From Lepidonotus clava (lineage: Eukaryota > Annelida > Polychaeta > Phyllodocida > Polynoidae): a stretch of DNA of 64,000 bases. The DNA lies in the NCBI GenBank assembly GCA_936440205.1, contig OW387146.1, positions 28,148,458 through 28,212,457 of the forward strand, written 5' to 3'. The position numbers and the translations under genes were made by a program. The notes below the pieces were generated by a model. That model did no database searches and had not been told where the DNA came from. It saw only the letters and a program-made list of their open reading frames with translations. Shown piece after piece: positions 45,902 through 57,900 of this stretch. Numbering within the stretch: position 1 is the stretch's first letter; the number at the start of each line of letters is the position of its first letter.

Positions 45902-46576
45902 CTTATTATAGTATAAAATATCTCATATTTCCAAAGAAATAACAACTTTTCCACGAAAATTATAACTTAAATTTTAAAATGGGATAATGAGAGATTTAAA
46001 GATAATTTGTTTGCATTGGAATATACAGGAATTACCATATTATTTTGTTTCTAAGGGTTGTAGCTCTTTCATTAGTACGATGACCCTCATGTGAAGAGAT
46101 TTTTCGTAACATGATGTGGCAGATAGGTCTTAAATTGGTAAAATTTGGGTCTTAAATAGGTCTTAAAAAGGTCTTAAATTGATTTTTGAAAAAGCGTGGG
46201 CACCCTGATAATAACACGTTATACGATTACAGATTGTGCCACGGAAAAGAAAAGCCGCTTGATTGGATATTTGGCCGACTATAAGTTACAAAAAAAATAG
46301 TAGAGGAGGGTATTAACCGGCAACTAAGCCTAAGGCTAAGGGCATCATTGTATGCTCATTTTCCCTATAGGTCTAGCCTACTGACCAAAACAGAACTGAA
46401 AAACTTAAAATGTGTTATGCCCTATGATAAAAGCTGACAAACTACAACAAAATTATAGATAGATCTTGCCTTTCTGATGTCATCAGTCAAAACAGCATCA
46501 AAATCAGATAAGCAGTTCAAAAGTTATTGAGGAAATAAGATTCCCCTGAGCTCCCCACTGGATGCGGCCATTTTGA

Positions 46577-47335
46577 ATAGTTTTTTTTTTTTTTTTAACA
46601 GTTTTATTTATCCAGGTGATGGGTTGGATTACTCCAGTCTTCCCCCATCCTCCAGCCATAACTTAACTAGTACAATGTAGGATACATAGCATGATTATTA
46701 ATCTGAGAGTAAAAGGCTATTTGTTTTTACACAAAGTACGATGTCGTTACATTAAATGTAGTTTACATTGAGACAGATTAATGGTAATGGAATAATGGGA
46801 TGGGATGAGTCAATGCATCATGCTTAGAGACAGTCAGGTGAAAAGGCTTGATACAAGCCTTTCCATTTCAAATTGAACATATTCCTGCGTTAACATTTCT
46901 CTCACCTTTTCTTTAAAAACAATATATTGACCAATGTTCCTTATAGATACTGGCAACATATTCCATAAGTTTTTGGCTGAGTAATTGGTGAATTTATCAC
47001 ATAGGCTTTGGTAGAAATGGGCACTTCTACAAGAGGGGCTGCATTCAATCTAGTTGGTCTAATTGCAAACTTCATTTTAATTTCTCCCTGTGCAATTATT
47101 AATCGGAACACAATATTCAACTGGTAGTAAGTTTGCCTTGGTATACAGGTCACGTTTGTGTATATCAGTGGGGCTGCGTATTTAAACCTTAGGGCTATGT
47201 TCAATATCACATCAATTTTGGCAATATCACATTTTGCAGTCTGGGAGAAGTAAATGTTACCCATATCAATATAAGAGCCACTGGACATAAAACGAAAACA
47301 GAGGTAACCTGTGACATGCGTTTTCATTACACTAG
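46577..47335 (-). mobile_element. LINE 3' end with poly(A) tail
   Basis: Plus-strand T run at 46577-46597 is the poly(A) tail of a minus-strand LINE copy. A shared 3' UTR (ACTCCAGTCTTCCCCCATCC) and the end of the ORF (SYIDMGNIYFSQTAKCDIAK, then KAYVINSPI) match 56895-58960. 5'-truncated, disrupted. Confidence 0.75.
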
Positions 47336-48376
47336 AAATTCAGATGAAGCATTTTATTTCATGCTTACTAGAAAAGGTTCTTTAATCTACTGTTCATAAT
47401 AAATGACGAAGGGTGGTTGAAGGCCTCGTCCCGCTCACTCAAGGTTATATCTATGAGGAGGCTGGACGCTTTGCCTCGTCTAACAGCCAGAACATATACT
47501 GTTTACACTTTACAGTGAATTCATTATTTTTGTGGGGTTTAGCCATTCCATTAAGTGGAGAAGACACTTTTATGATGATTTCTATTGAATATATTAAATT
47601 TTCTTATGGACGTTTCTCATAAGGTATTGTAATAATACCTACTTATAGAAATATTATGAATTGATTATGATCATTTGCCTTTTCCTTCCCAGGAATCTTG
47701 TTATGCTGCATTAAAGAAATAATCAAACCTACTGGGCGCAGTGCAGTGATACCCTCACGAAGGGGGGAGGGAAGAATAGTAAGTATTAGTGCTTGCCTAT
47801 TATTCATGTTTTCCCCATGAGAAACAGCTCATAATGACTAAAGACGCAAGGAGAATTAACATACTTTGTCATCCTTTCCCAGCCAAGTGTAAAGTAAAGA
47901 GGGTGTTCGGATGATGCAACAATGCAAGTAACTGGCTGGACGCCATGAAAATGAACAGTTTATTATTTCAGAAAGTTGTGATGAATTTGAAGTAGTTCAT
48001 TAACTGCATGAGATTAGATTTTACTATAGTAAGAAGACACTATTATGGAATTTGATGTTCGATATATTCATCGCTGGGGCTACTGGCAAGGGCTGAAATG
48101 GACCCATCTGGCCAGAAACGATATAGTGTCGTTTTTGTTTTATATAATGGATTCAAAGCCTTAAAAAAAAAATCATTGAAAATGGATAGCAACGGCTATG
48201 TTGTTGCAATGTCATCGAGGTGACGGTGATATCAACTGTTCAACATCTTGTTTGTTTAATTACCCCACCCCATTGGCCATTAGATATTACATTGTACAAT
48301 TTTCTTTGGAATCCTCTGGGTTTAGTATATTTTTATCGTTCCAGATATATTTACCTTGTTGCCAGCAGAATGTATT
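47336..48376. other. intergenic segment, unassigned
   Basis: No convincing gene. About 48028-48080 resembles 11894-11945 (AGAAGACACTAT...GATATATT...CTGGGG), an unclassified short repeat. Confidence 0.35.
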
Positions 48377-48623
48377 CAGTATCCAAATTTAAGCTCTGCC
48401 CTGTGCCTGACACACACATTTCACACACATTTCACACACATTTCACAGCCCGTGCACGATTCTTATGAATTGTAGGTGTGCACTTGTAATGTTGCCATTT
48501 TCTCGGCTTTTACCATTGCCACATATCAGGAGGGTGCATAGACCACATTCTGGGTGCACATCCACAGGAGTTCAGTTGTGCACCTGGTGGGCACAAAAGT
48601 TTTGAGCTTGATATTGGACACTG
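48377..48623. mobile_element. hAT-like MITE, CAGTATCCAAATTTAAG end, 5-bp TSD
   Basis: Ends CAGTATCCAAATTTAAG and ...GATATTGGACACTG, flanked directly by GTATT at 48372-48376 and 48624-48628. Related to 14481-14688 by its GTGCACCTGG interior; carries a TTTCACACACA triplication at about 48417-48447. Confidence 0.75.
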
Positions 48624-48629
48624 GTATTT

Positions 48630-49500
48630 CATTAGAAATGCTGCACCACTGGACCTCCTAGCCACTATGTAGAAGATTGTAAATTTTCCAAGCTTAAAAG
48701 AGGACCTTATGGTCATGCACATATAGCAGGGATATTCATAGAAAAATATTTTGACTATCAAAAGCCCTCTTGGGTTAATTTCAATGGGGTCATTTTCTCG
48801 AGATTTGTAGTCATATTAAGGTTTATTTCATTATCCAAAAACTATCATTGCCAAAATAGCCCCTTCAAAGTTATCCCAGTGAGGAATTTAATTCCTGGTG
48901 CAGGAACGGCACATCCTACATGCCTAGAAGATCTCTGACGTAGAGATCACCAAAAACTGGCCATGTGGCTTTGTGCAAGGTCTTCAACTAGAGGGCAGTC
49001 ATAGCAAAAATATCCATGGCCTTAGTATTATCATTTATATCCTTGAAGCACTGAAGCACAGTGCAAAATGAATTATAATATTCATTAGTGTTAATAGATA
49101 TTGTAACCTCTAAGTTTGGCAGGAGTACGTTGTGAACTAGTAAAGCTTATGTTGTGGCCAAGTGCCGAGCGGTGCTCCTGTCTGTGGCTAGGTATGGCAT
49201 AGGGTTATCATAGATGGTGGCGCCTCCATGTGGGAATGATAGTAACTGAGTTAGTTCACTCCTAGACAGGTACGCACAGGTACAAACGGGGCATAGGTGC
49301 AATCTGAAAACTGTTAGGGAACAAGATATTCCCACAAGTCACAAGCGAGACTACAAACTATATTGATTAAATCACCTGTAATCGACGAAGCATAAATAAC
49401 ACCACATAAGCTCAATAGCAATGAAAAAAAAACAAGGGAAATATTTTCTATAAAAAGCCAGCTTTATTAAAAAAAAAAAAAAAAAAAAAACCACTGTTGG
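48630..49500. other. intergenic segment, nothing recognised
   Basis: No coding or repeat signal apart from a poly(A) run at 49469-49490. Confidence 0.4.
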
Positions 49501-49510
49501 CCGCATTTAA

Positions 49511-50020
49511 AGAGAGGAGCCAGTGAAAATACAACTTTCATTTTCCTAAATTCCATATGCTAGTTTAAATGTTAGATTAGAGATATGTTTTATTTCTTTG
49601 TTGACTGATACATAATTTTAGTGTCAAACAAACATTGTTTTATCCTGCTACTCGATACAGCCCTCATAGATAGAGAAATGTCAGTCTGTATGTGATGTCA
49701 CATGAAAAAAATTGTTTCTTTAAAATTTCAAAATGTTAAACTCTTTGATAAAACTACAAAACGTTAAATTTCAATGTGGATTATTGAATCTCATTATAGA
49801 TAGTTTCGGTACACTCAGTAAAACAACCTAGGAAAATATAACATGCAATCTTTTTAATTTTTCTATCTTCAACATCTTCTGTTTATGCAACAGGTGATCC
49901 CAGCCATTATCTAGTGGAATAGAATAATTACTCTGAAAGATATAGGAATTAAAATTGGTATGATAACTCCTTAAATCAGAACATAAAAACATTAATAGTT
50001 ATAATCACTGGCTCCTCCCG
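49511..50020. mobile_element. TTAA-type MITE, second copy
   Basis: Ends AGAGAGGAGCCAGTGA and TCACTGGCTCCTCCCG, flanked by TTAA (49507-49510, 50021-50024). The CRE-like site is altered to TGATGTCA at about 49694. It ends about 50 bp before the first coding exon of the RIIa gene. Confidence 0.75.
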
Positions 50021-50071
50021 TTAATTCCTTATTAGAGTCATTTTATTAATTTGATTATAAATGTATTTCAG

Positions 50072-50139
50072 ATTATCCGAGAGTGATATCAGAAGCTCAC
50101 AAAATGGCTAGCCCTATAAATATCCCAGATGGATTTGAG
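50072..50139 (+). CDS. RIIa gene, first coding exon
   Basis: The acceptor ATAAATGTATTTCAG ends at 50071, so this exon probably starts at 50072 with a short 5' UTR before ATG at 50104. It encodes MASPINIPDGFE, including the IPxG entry motif of the domain, and ends at a perfect donor GAG|GTAAGTAA, phase 0. Confidence 0.8.
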
Positions 50140-53100
50140 GTAAGTAAACATTTACATTATAGATCTGCTTTTATATTAATGACTGTACTACGTTTCACAT
50201 GATGTCCTCGAGAGGGGCGCCCCCTACAAGAGTCCGTGCAATCAGTTACGACGCGACCGTCATTGTTACCCTTTTTGTGACGTCACTGTCTCTGTGTTTA
50301 TGAATAATGTCACGAAAAGGGTAACTATGACAGCCGCGTTGTAACAGGTTGCAAGGACTCTCACAGAAGGTGTCTCTATCATCAAAATCACGTAAATTAC
50401 GTAGGTGACAGACGGGAGTTTTTTTGGTGATGTCACTCGTCTGTCCTGCTAGCCATGTGTCCCTTTAAATTTCATCAACAACCAAAACTGGAAGGCACGC
50501 GAGGCCTCTCAGCCAATCAGCGCACCGCATTCCCCACAAACGACCTCCTTGATGACGGTTGTTTACGGAACAACAATCGGGAAAACACCTTCTGATTCCT
50601 GGTTCCTGGAGGCGCCGATTCAAAATCTGAGGCTGTGATTGGCCAGTTCAGTTTGCGCCATTTCAGCAGGTACCCAGAACATGGTGCTGGGATGGGATCC
50701 AGACCGACAGGTGAGCCGCGAAGTTAGGGAAAAATGGTGTGAAGCAAGGGTCTTTTGTTTCAGACCACTGAGGCGTTGTTCGACTTTGGGGCTTAATTAG
50801 TTGGACTTAAGTGCCATACCCACTAACTGATTTTGGGACAAATCGGCACGGACGTCGGCCAACTCTGCTTGGACCAGGCATACCCACACATAATCAGGGC
50901 CGACATCACCGCCGACGGCTGACCATTGCTGCTGACGTCGGTGCTGATAGTTGGCCGTCGGTGCCGACGATCACGCCCAACCATATTAAACATGTTTAAT
51001 AATTTTATATTGATGGCCTGACGCGGCGCCGATGTCCGACGGCTGTCGTCACTGACGTTAGGCCATCGGTTAGTGGGTATGGGGCTTTAAAGAAGGCTTT
51101 GGGGGCTACAAAAAATTTAAGAAGACTTCTGATATAGGAGATTTGAATAAAAGAAAAACCCCATTTTCGATAAAAAATGCGAAAAATGCGAAATTCAGAG
51201 GCCCATATCTCAGTTTCACTTTCTGCGACATCCGACTTGTTTCACTAAAATAGGTCACATATACGTATACAAATACAAAATATTGCTAAAACATGTGCTA
51301 AATAACACATTATCACGGACTATGTTTTCGCAGCCGTTCACGCGATGCGAACTTTGTATTCATGTGCCTTTCCCACGTGAACTACTTGCCAGTACACTTA
51401 TCGCCTTTGAGGGTGATACAAGACTAGGTATCACCCAGGTTTGATACGGCATCAGTTAAACTCTTAACTACTAGACCTGTATCACCCAAAGTTATAATAA
51501 AACAGTATAAATGATTTTGAATTTATACTTTGTAGAATGATAATTGGGATGTTTCTGATGATCAGAACCTTTTTTTCTCACACCAACAATACACCCTTAT
51601 AGTTGACTGAACTGATTATCAGGATATAATAAGCACATGACGTGTAACATCTCACTGCACCAGCATTGTCATTTCTAGGAGCTCCTTGAGAAACTGATGC
51701 GGGCAGCCCTCTGGCACAGGCCTCTCAATGTACATCGTTTCCTTTCTTCTTACCTGGAAGCTGAACTTGATCGCAGGACTCTGCAAAACCTGACTGTCAG
51801 TTGTAAGTACTTTTGTGGTGAACTTCCGTCTTTGGATTGAAATAACAAAAAGAACGTAAAATCAAATAGAGTCTTTTCCTGATCTTGGTAAGCTGTCACG
51901 CTCCAATGGAGACTGAACAGACAAACCCACGTGGTTGGGGTAGCGTGACACATGATTGGTGGAGGGTTATTGCATAATGCTGATAAGGAGCTGAGGGGCT
52001 CTCCCATTGGCCAACAATTAAATCAAAACTTTTAATATTGAAAAATGTTTATAAAATACAAGGCTTATGTTCTCTGTTGTGATTCACACATCAATGCAAA
52101 GATCAAGTTCTGCATTAAGCAACTATTGTTATTGCATTCTTCAACTTCATGTGTATAAAAAGTTGCGGGTAACTTAAAGTTATTATTGAATTGTAATAAA
52201 ACTAAAGTTTTGTATATGGGAAGTAAGTACAGGATTGATAGATATATACTTCGAAACCTCTGTACTTAGCAGAACACGAGTTATATGAGGTGAAAAGTCA
52301 TAATCATTTGGGTGTTATTTTGGATGCTGAAATGGACCTAACAGCTCATTTGAATAATTTGTATAAAAGGGTTCGATATGAAATTTTAGATATGAGTAAG
52401 TTGCGTAAATATATTAATGTTAATATATCCGGGTTAATTTATATATAAGCAGACTATACTACCTATTATGGATTATTGTGGATTTTTATTACAATCAGGG
52501 AAGTCAATGAGGTTGAGAGATGTTACAAAATCGTGCATTACGTATTATCTTGGGTATTAGACGAATATTTGATATGTCTAGGCTGGAAATGCATAAGCGA
52601 TTGTCATTACTAAGTCTTCGTCAGAGATGGGATTAGCAATTATTATGTTTAATGTACTGGTGGAGTCACCACTCTGATGCTAATATTTCCAAACCAAAAA
52701 GGATTACTCGGCAGCAATTGAAGATTTTAACTTTAAGATGATGGCATTACAAACCCAAAAATATATACATTCCCCAATGAATAGAGGAAATATCTTATGG
52801 AATCGGTTGACTCAGTTTGAACAAACATGTATTACCAATAGTGAGTTTAAAAATAGTCTTTGTCAAAAGTTTACAACATGTAGAAGGGTATTGAACTTTA
52901 GCTGAATGTCCGAAGATTCTTTAGAGAATTAGGCCTGAACTTAGGCAGATTGATTTTGTATGGTGCTTGGATTAATTATGCGGCTAAGTATTGTAATATT
53001 TGCAATCATATTTCATCTTTTATACGTTTCTATACAATATACTTAAAATTTTCATATTAACGTCATCAACTGTGTTGACCTGAACTTAGGATTACTTACA

Positions 53101-54847
53101 GTATCAGCTTGGAAGATCAAGTCTATTCTTGAAAGCTTTTTAAAAATAAAGAATTGATAAAAAAAGAAAAAAGAAAAAGAAAAGAAACGAATTTAAACAT
53201 GCTCAAAGAGAGAGTAACCTCAGGCACGACTGACCAGCCCCTTTGGAGCTGAGGTACACACTACGTGGCGTGGTCTGGAAAATCAGTACTGTAGAGTATG
53301 ATGTCTGTTTCATATTCACTTTCGGTAATAGTAAAGTACTGATGTTGAATGAAAAAATTTTGTAGTGCCAACATTTTTGAAAACTGTCTACAAAAGTTGT
53401 ATATCGAGCCTGATAAGCGCTATACACAGTGTCGGAAATTAAGCTGCACCCTGCACCTGGCGCGCACATTTTTGCGGCCAGTTACGTGATTTTTTGAGGT
53501 GCAGGAATATCCAACAATTTTACCTTGTATAACGATTTCATTGTACTACTCTTTTTGATAATTTCTTTGAAATGTTACCCTAAAGGATTACGTTTTATAT
53601 CGTTGGTTACTTCAGCTCATTCAATTGGCCTTACCTTTCACTGATACTTACCCACTTTTCTTTACGAACCAGCATATCCCACCATGAGTCCATCGATAAC
53701 ATCTGCCAGCAAATCAATTACAGAGGCTATTGTTTCCTCCGTCAGTTTGGATGTGACAACTGAAAAAGGTAAAGATTTTTCTGAAACTTTAAGGCGTGCA
53801 GGGTTCTTCCTAGGCATGCGGGATGCAGGATTCCTGCATCAGGAATTCAATTCCCGTATGAGGATGACTTTGAGGGGGCCATTCCTGCATTTTAATTACA
53901 GAAATTTGATAATATATATAGTCAGAAAACCCACGATTTTCCAAAAAAGGATAAGCAAAATGAGGATTTGATACTCGAGATCTTTTTCTAGGAAGAACTC
54001 TGGGTGTGGGCTTACATGAACATGAATCATTTTAATATTCTTTCTTAAAGGGATAATGGATTGTTTAAACAAAATTTCAAACCCATTGCAGGGTCCTTAA
54101 ACCAGAAAATTATGTCAGACCTATGCGAGAACATCCCATTTAAACAAAAAGAAAAGATGCATGTCAGCATGCCTATTTCTGAGTGAGAGGTTACGAAAGA
54201 TAATGTCCTTAACTATAAGACTATGATGAAAATATATTTCAGTTTACCCTCGTACATTGAAAATCTGTTGCAGCTTTAGGATTGTGTATCTTAAGTCTGT
54301 AGCACTTTCATCATGGAAAATTAGCCAAATTATCAGCTGTCTCCTATGATAAAACGGAGTAAACATGAACCCCCAATTTCATAGAATTTGGAGGTTTGAA
54401 AGCCAATGACCTTTTATCTAATTATCAAAATAAAAATGATCCTAAAAATACCAGCAAGCTTAGATTTTACCCTTTCCAGTTCATATATCAGATAGTTCAG
54501 ATTCTAAAGCTTTGAACAGCGGAGTTTCTTTAAAAAAAAAAAAGTATTGGACCATGTGAAGTTGAGTGGCACATGGATTAATCAGATTGCTGCATATTGT
54601 TGATCTTTTCGAACATTCAGTGTAACCTAGACAAACCTGAACATATTTGATACTGACTTCTTGATCTGGCGCTCAAGAAGAAATCATAAATCTAAATAAA
54701 AACAAAGGCACAGTGTATCATCACACTATTTATTGACGCCATACCAGATGGACAGTACTTAACCGCAAAAAGAAACTTAATCATACAAATCTGAGTTATT
54801 TTGACTTAGTGCCAATCTAAAGACACTGTATAACAAAACACATAGAA

Positions 54848-54926
<79 letters not shown>

Positions 54927-57900
54927 AACACAGTGCCGCAATCCCTAATGCTTATTTCAGGAAAACATATATGCTCGAAAGACCACTGTATGATTTCTGA
55001 GTTTGTTTGTTTGTGGGGTTAGTTTAGCGTCCAGCCAATTCTTTAGGGTTCTTTTACCAGACTGCACAAGGTAAAACTTTGTAGCTAGTCACGTGATCAC
55101 TTTTTGGTGAACACCACGTGGTGATCATGACCATGTGCATGTGAAATAAGTTCTAAATTTGTAGTTCTGAGCAGTAATAATAGTTGAGAACGTTTCATTT
55201 AGTTTTCTTTAGGTATGTTCAGCTTAAATATTTGTTCTAAATGTTTCAAAATTCTGAATAATAGTAATAATAAATTGATCACCAACATGGCGGACATGTT
55301 TCGTGGTTCTTACTTAAAACTGAGTGCCAGGCACTCTACCAATTCTTGCAACCACAGATAGCCAATTTCTTGAATTTTACCTGCAGGTTAACCCAGATCA
55401 GGATGAGATAAATGTGGTTTACCTTTAATGAAAAATAGCATCCATGATTTTTCCATTTCATATAATATATATTTCTTATTCTTTTAAATCGTTTGAAAAT
55501 TCATTTATTTCAGAGAGATTTGTGGCACATATTTGTATAATTCCTATAGGTTTCCCCGTGTTTTTGTCGACAAAATTAGTAGAAATTAACCTGCAGGTGC
55601 CTAAAATTTAAAAAAACTGTAAATCAGCTATCGGTGGTAGGGGGTATTTGAGCTACCAAGTCTGGTCTCATTTATCGCCTTCTATGAACAGCAAGGGGCT
55701 GCTGGGGACACATTCTTGCCAGGATGCTCCTGAAGGAACCCCCACCCTTGATTCCGACAGGGGTGATTTCTGAGCACATACACTTTATGTACATATATAT
55801 ATATATATAGCAACTAAATTTGATGAATGGATATCATTAGGTTGAACATTTGATTGTAAAAATTATAGTTATTCCTATAAATACATTGTTGCATAAATAC
55901 AATGTTGTACAGAATAAACCAAATCAATATATAGATGACTAAATATAATTGTTACTAATTAGCATCAGTCATGATTAGAGTGCCCAAGTGTCTGTTTTAC
56001 ACTTATTGACACTCACCCTATGAGAACACACGCTACTTAGGCCCTGTCAGCTAGGGCCCACCATCTTGTAAAAGATATTGAAGCACTTTGCTACAACTCA
56101 AAGCTACCGTAATATGACGTCTCCTGTAACATACCAAAACAATATTGTTGTCCAAGGTAAGGACAGGTTTTTTAGGGAAGGTCAGAGACAACGTATGTGA
56201 CATTTATACATAATCTTTCCCCATATTATTCTTTTTCATCTCATAATCATTGCGTCACAAGATTGAATGACCTCTGTATGGTAAAAAATAATGTTTATCT
56301 GTCATGCATTGACAGAAAAGTATAGACCCCTTTAACCCTTTATTCCTCACTACATCAGTACATGAGCCACTTCTTTCTCTAAAGCTGTTTGACCTGAAAA
56401 AAAGTCTGTTTCTGGTCCAGCGGGAAAATATACATGGGCAGCCAGGTTTTATTCTTGTTTTTTTTCCCTCTTTTGTATTGGTAAGAATATGTAACAAAAA
56501 TTTAAAACAAAACAAAAAAAACAAAAAACAATATTGATAATAGAAAAAATAATCCTTTATCCGGCCCTAAAAATGGCTACCCGGCTAGTCAACAGGAAAC
56601 AGATTTTTTTTCCAGGACAGCCTAAATGCATTCTTTACAGGGATTATTAAGAATATTACATTTAGTCATGAAATTATTTCTTCTGTTCCCATGGTAATAT
56701 ATGAACCTCATATTTGTGACAGTTTTGAAATATTTGTTAATATAATCATGTTCTCTGGAAAATTTCCCAAAAGTAAAAAATATGTCCATCATCATAACTA
56801 TTCATTAATAACATTATTTCTAGTTAATTTTATTAAAAGTCATTTAAATGTGCTAAGAACCATGTTTATACGCTGTATGCGGGTCTAAAAATAGAGCATT
56901 GTTGGAATACTCCAGTCTTCCCCCATCCTCCAGCCACAACTTAACTAATACAGCATATGGTATATGGCATATTCTTCAGCTGTTATAGAAAATATGAAGG
57001 GTGAAATGGTGCAATTTCACCTTGTTGATTACATGTATATTAAGGAGGCAGATAGTATTATGACGCCTAGTTTTCAGTAATAATCAATGATGGTAATGGA
57101 ATATAATGAAATGAGATGACTCAGTTATACAATTGATTTATTGCGGGAGATTCAAGTAAAGATGCCCATAACAAGCCTTGCCATTTCCAATTGTACATAG
57201 TCATGCATTAGCATATCCTTAACCTTCTCCTTAAAAATAACATAATGGTCAATATTTCTTATCGGCACCGGCAGCATGTTCCATAATTTTTTAGCAGTAT
57301 ATATCGGAGAATTTATTACATAGGCTTTCCGACGACAAGGGCAATTCCACAAGAGGAGCCTCATTTTGTCTACCGTAAAACCCCTAATTTAAGCCGAACC
57401 CTAATTTAAGCCGCACCCTAGCTTTTGGGTTTTTGTTTGGACAAGTTTTCATCATATTTTTTCAAGGGTACTATTGTATTTAAGGTTATGTAAAACCCTA
57501 ATTTAAGCCGCACCCTTAAAGTTGAGATCTTATTAGTTCTAATTTTTTAAACTAACCCTTATTTAAGCCGCGGCCTAAATTAGGGGTTTTACGGTAGTCA
57601 GTCTGACCACAGGTTTCATGTCAATCACTCCCTGCATGATTAGACGAAACATGATGTTTAGGAGGAAATATTTCCTTCTGAACTCAATTGGTAATAAGTT
57701 CGCACTGGTATACAGTTCAAGTTTATGTACATCAGTGGGGTTACGTACTTTGTACGTTAGCCTTAGTGCCATGTTCAGTAATACATCAACCTTTGCAATA
57801 TCACATTTTGCAATCTGCGAGAAATAAATATTTCCCATATCGATGTATGGTAGTAGCATGGTTTTGAGTAGTGTAAGCGATGTATACTCAGTAATGGAAC

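Larger units (their letters stand above)
42130..46207. mobile_element. 4.08-kb composite hAT-like element, 5-bp TSD
   Basis: Perfect 14-bp inverted ends CAGGGTGCCCACGC (42130) and GCGTGGGCACCCTG (ending 46207), flanked directly by ATAAT at 42125-42129 and 46208-46212; subterminal GTCTTAAAT words fit the 15527-15819 family. No transposase frame seen. It holds several later insertions listed separately. Confidence 0.65.
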
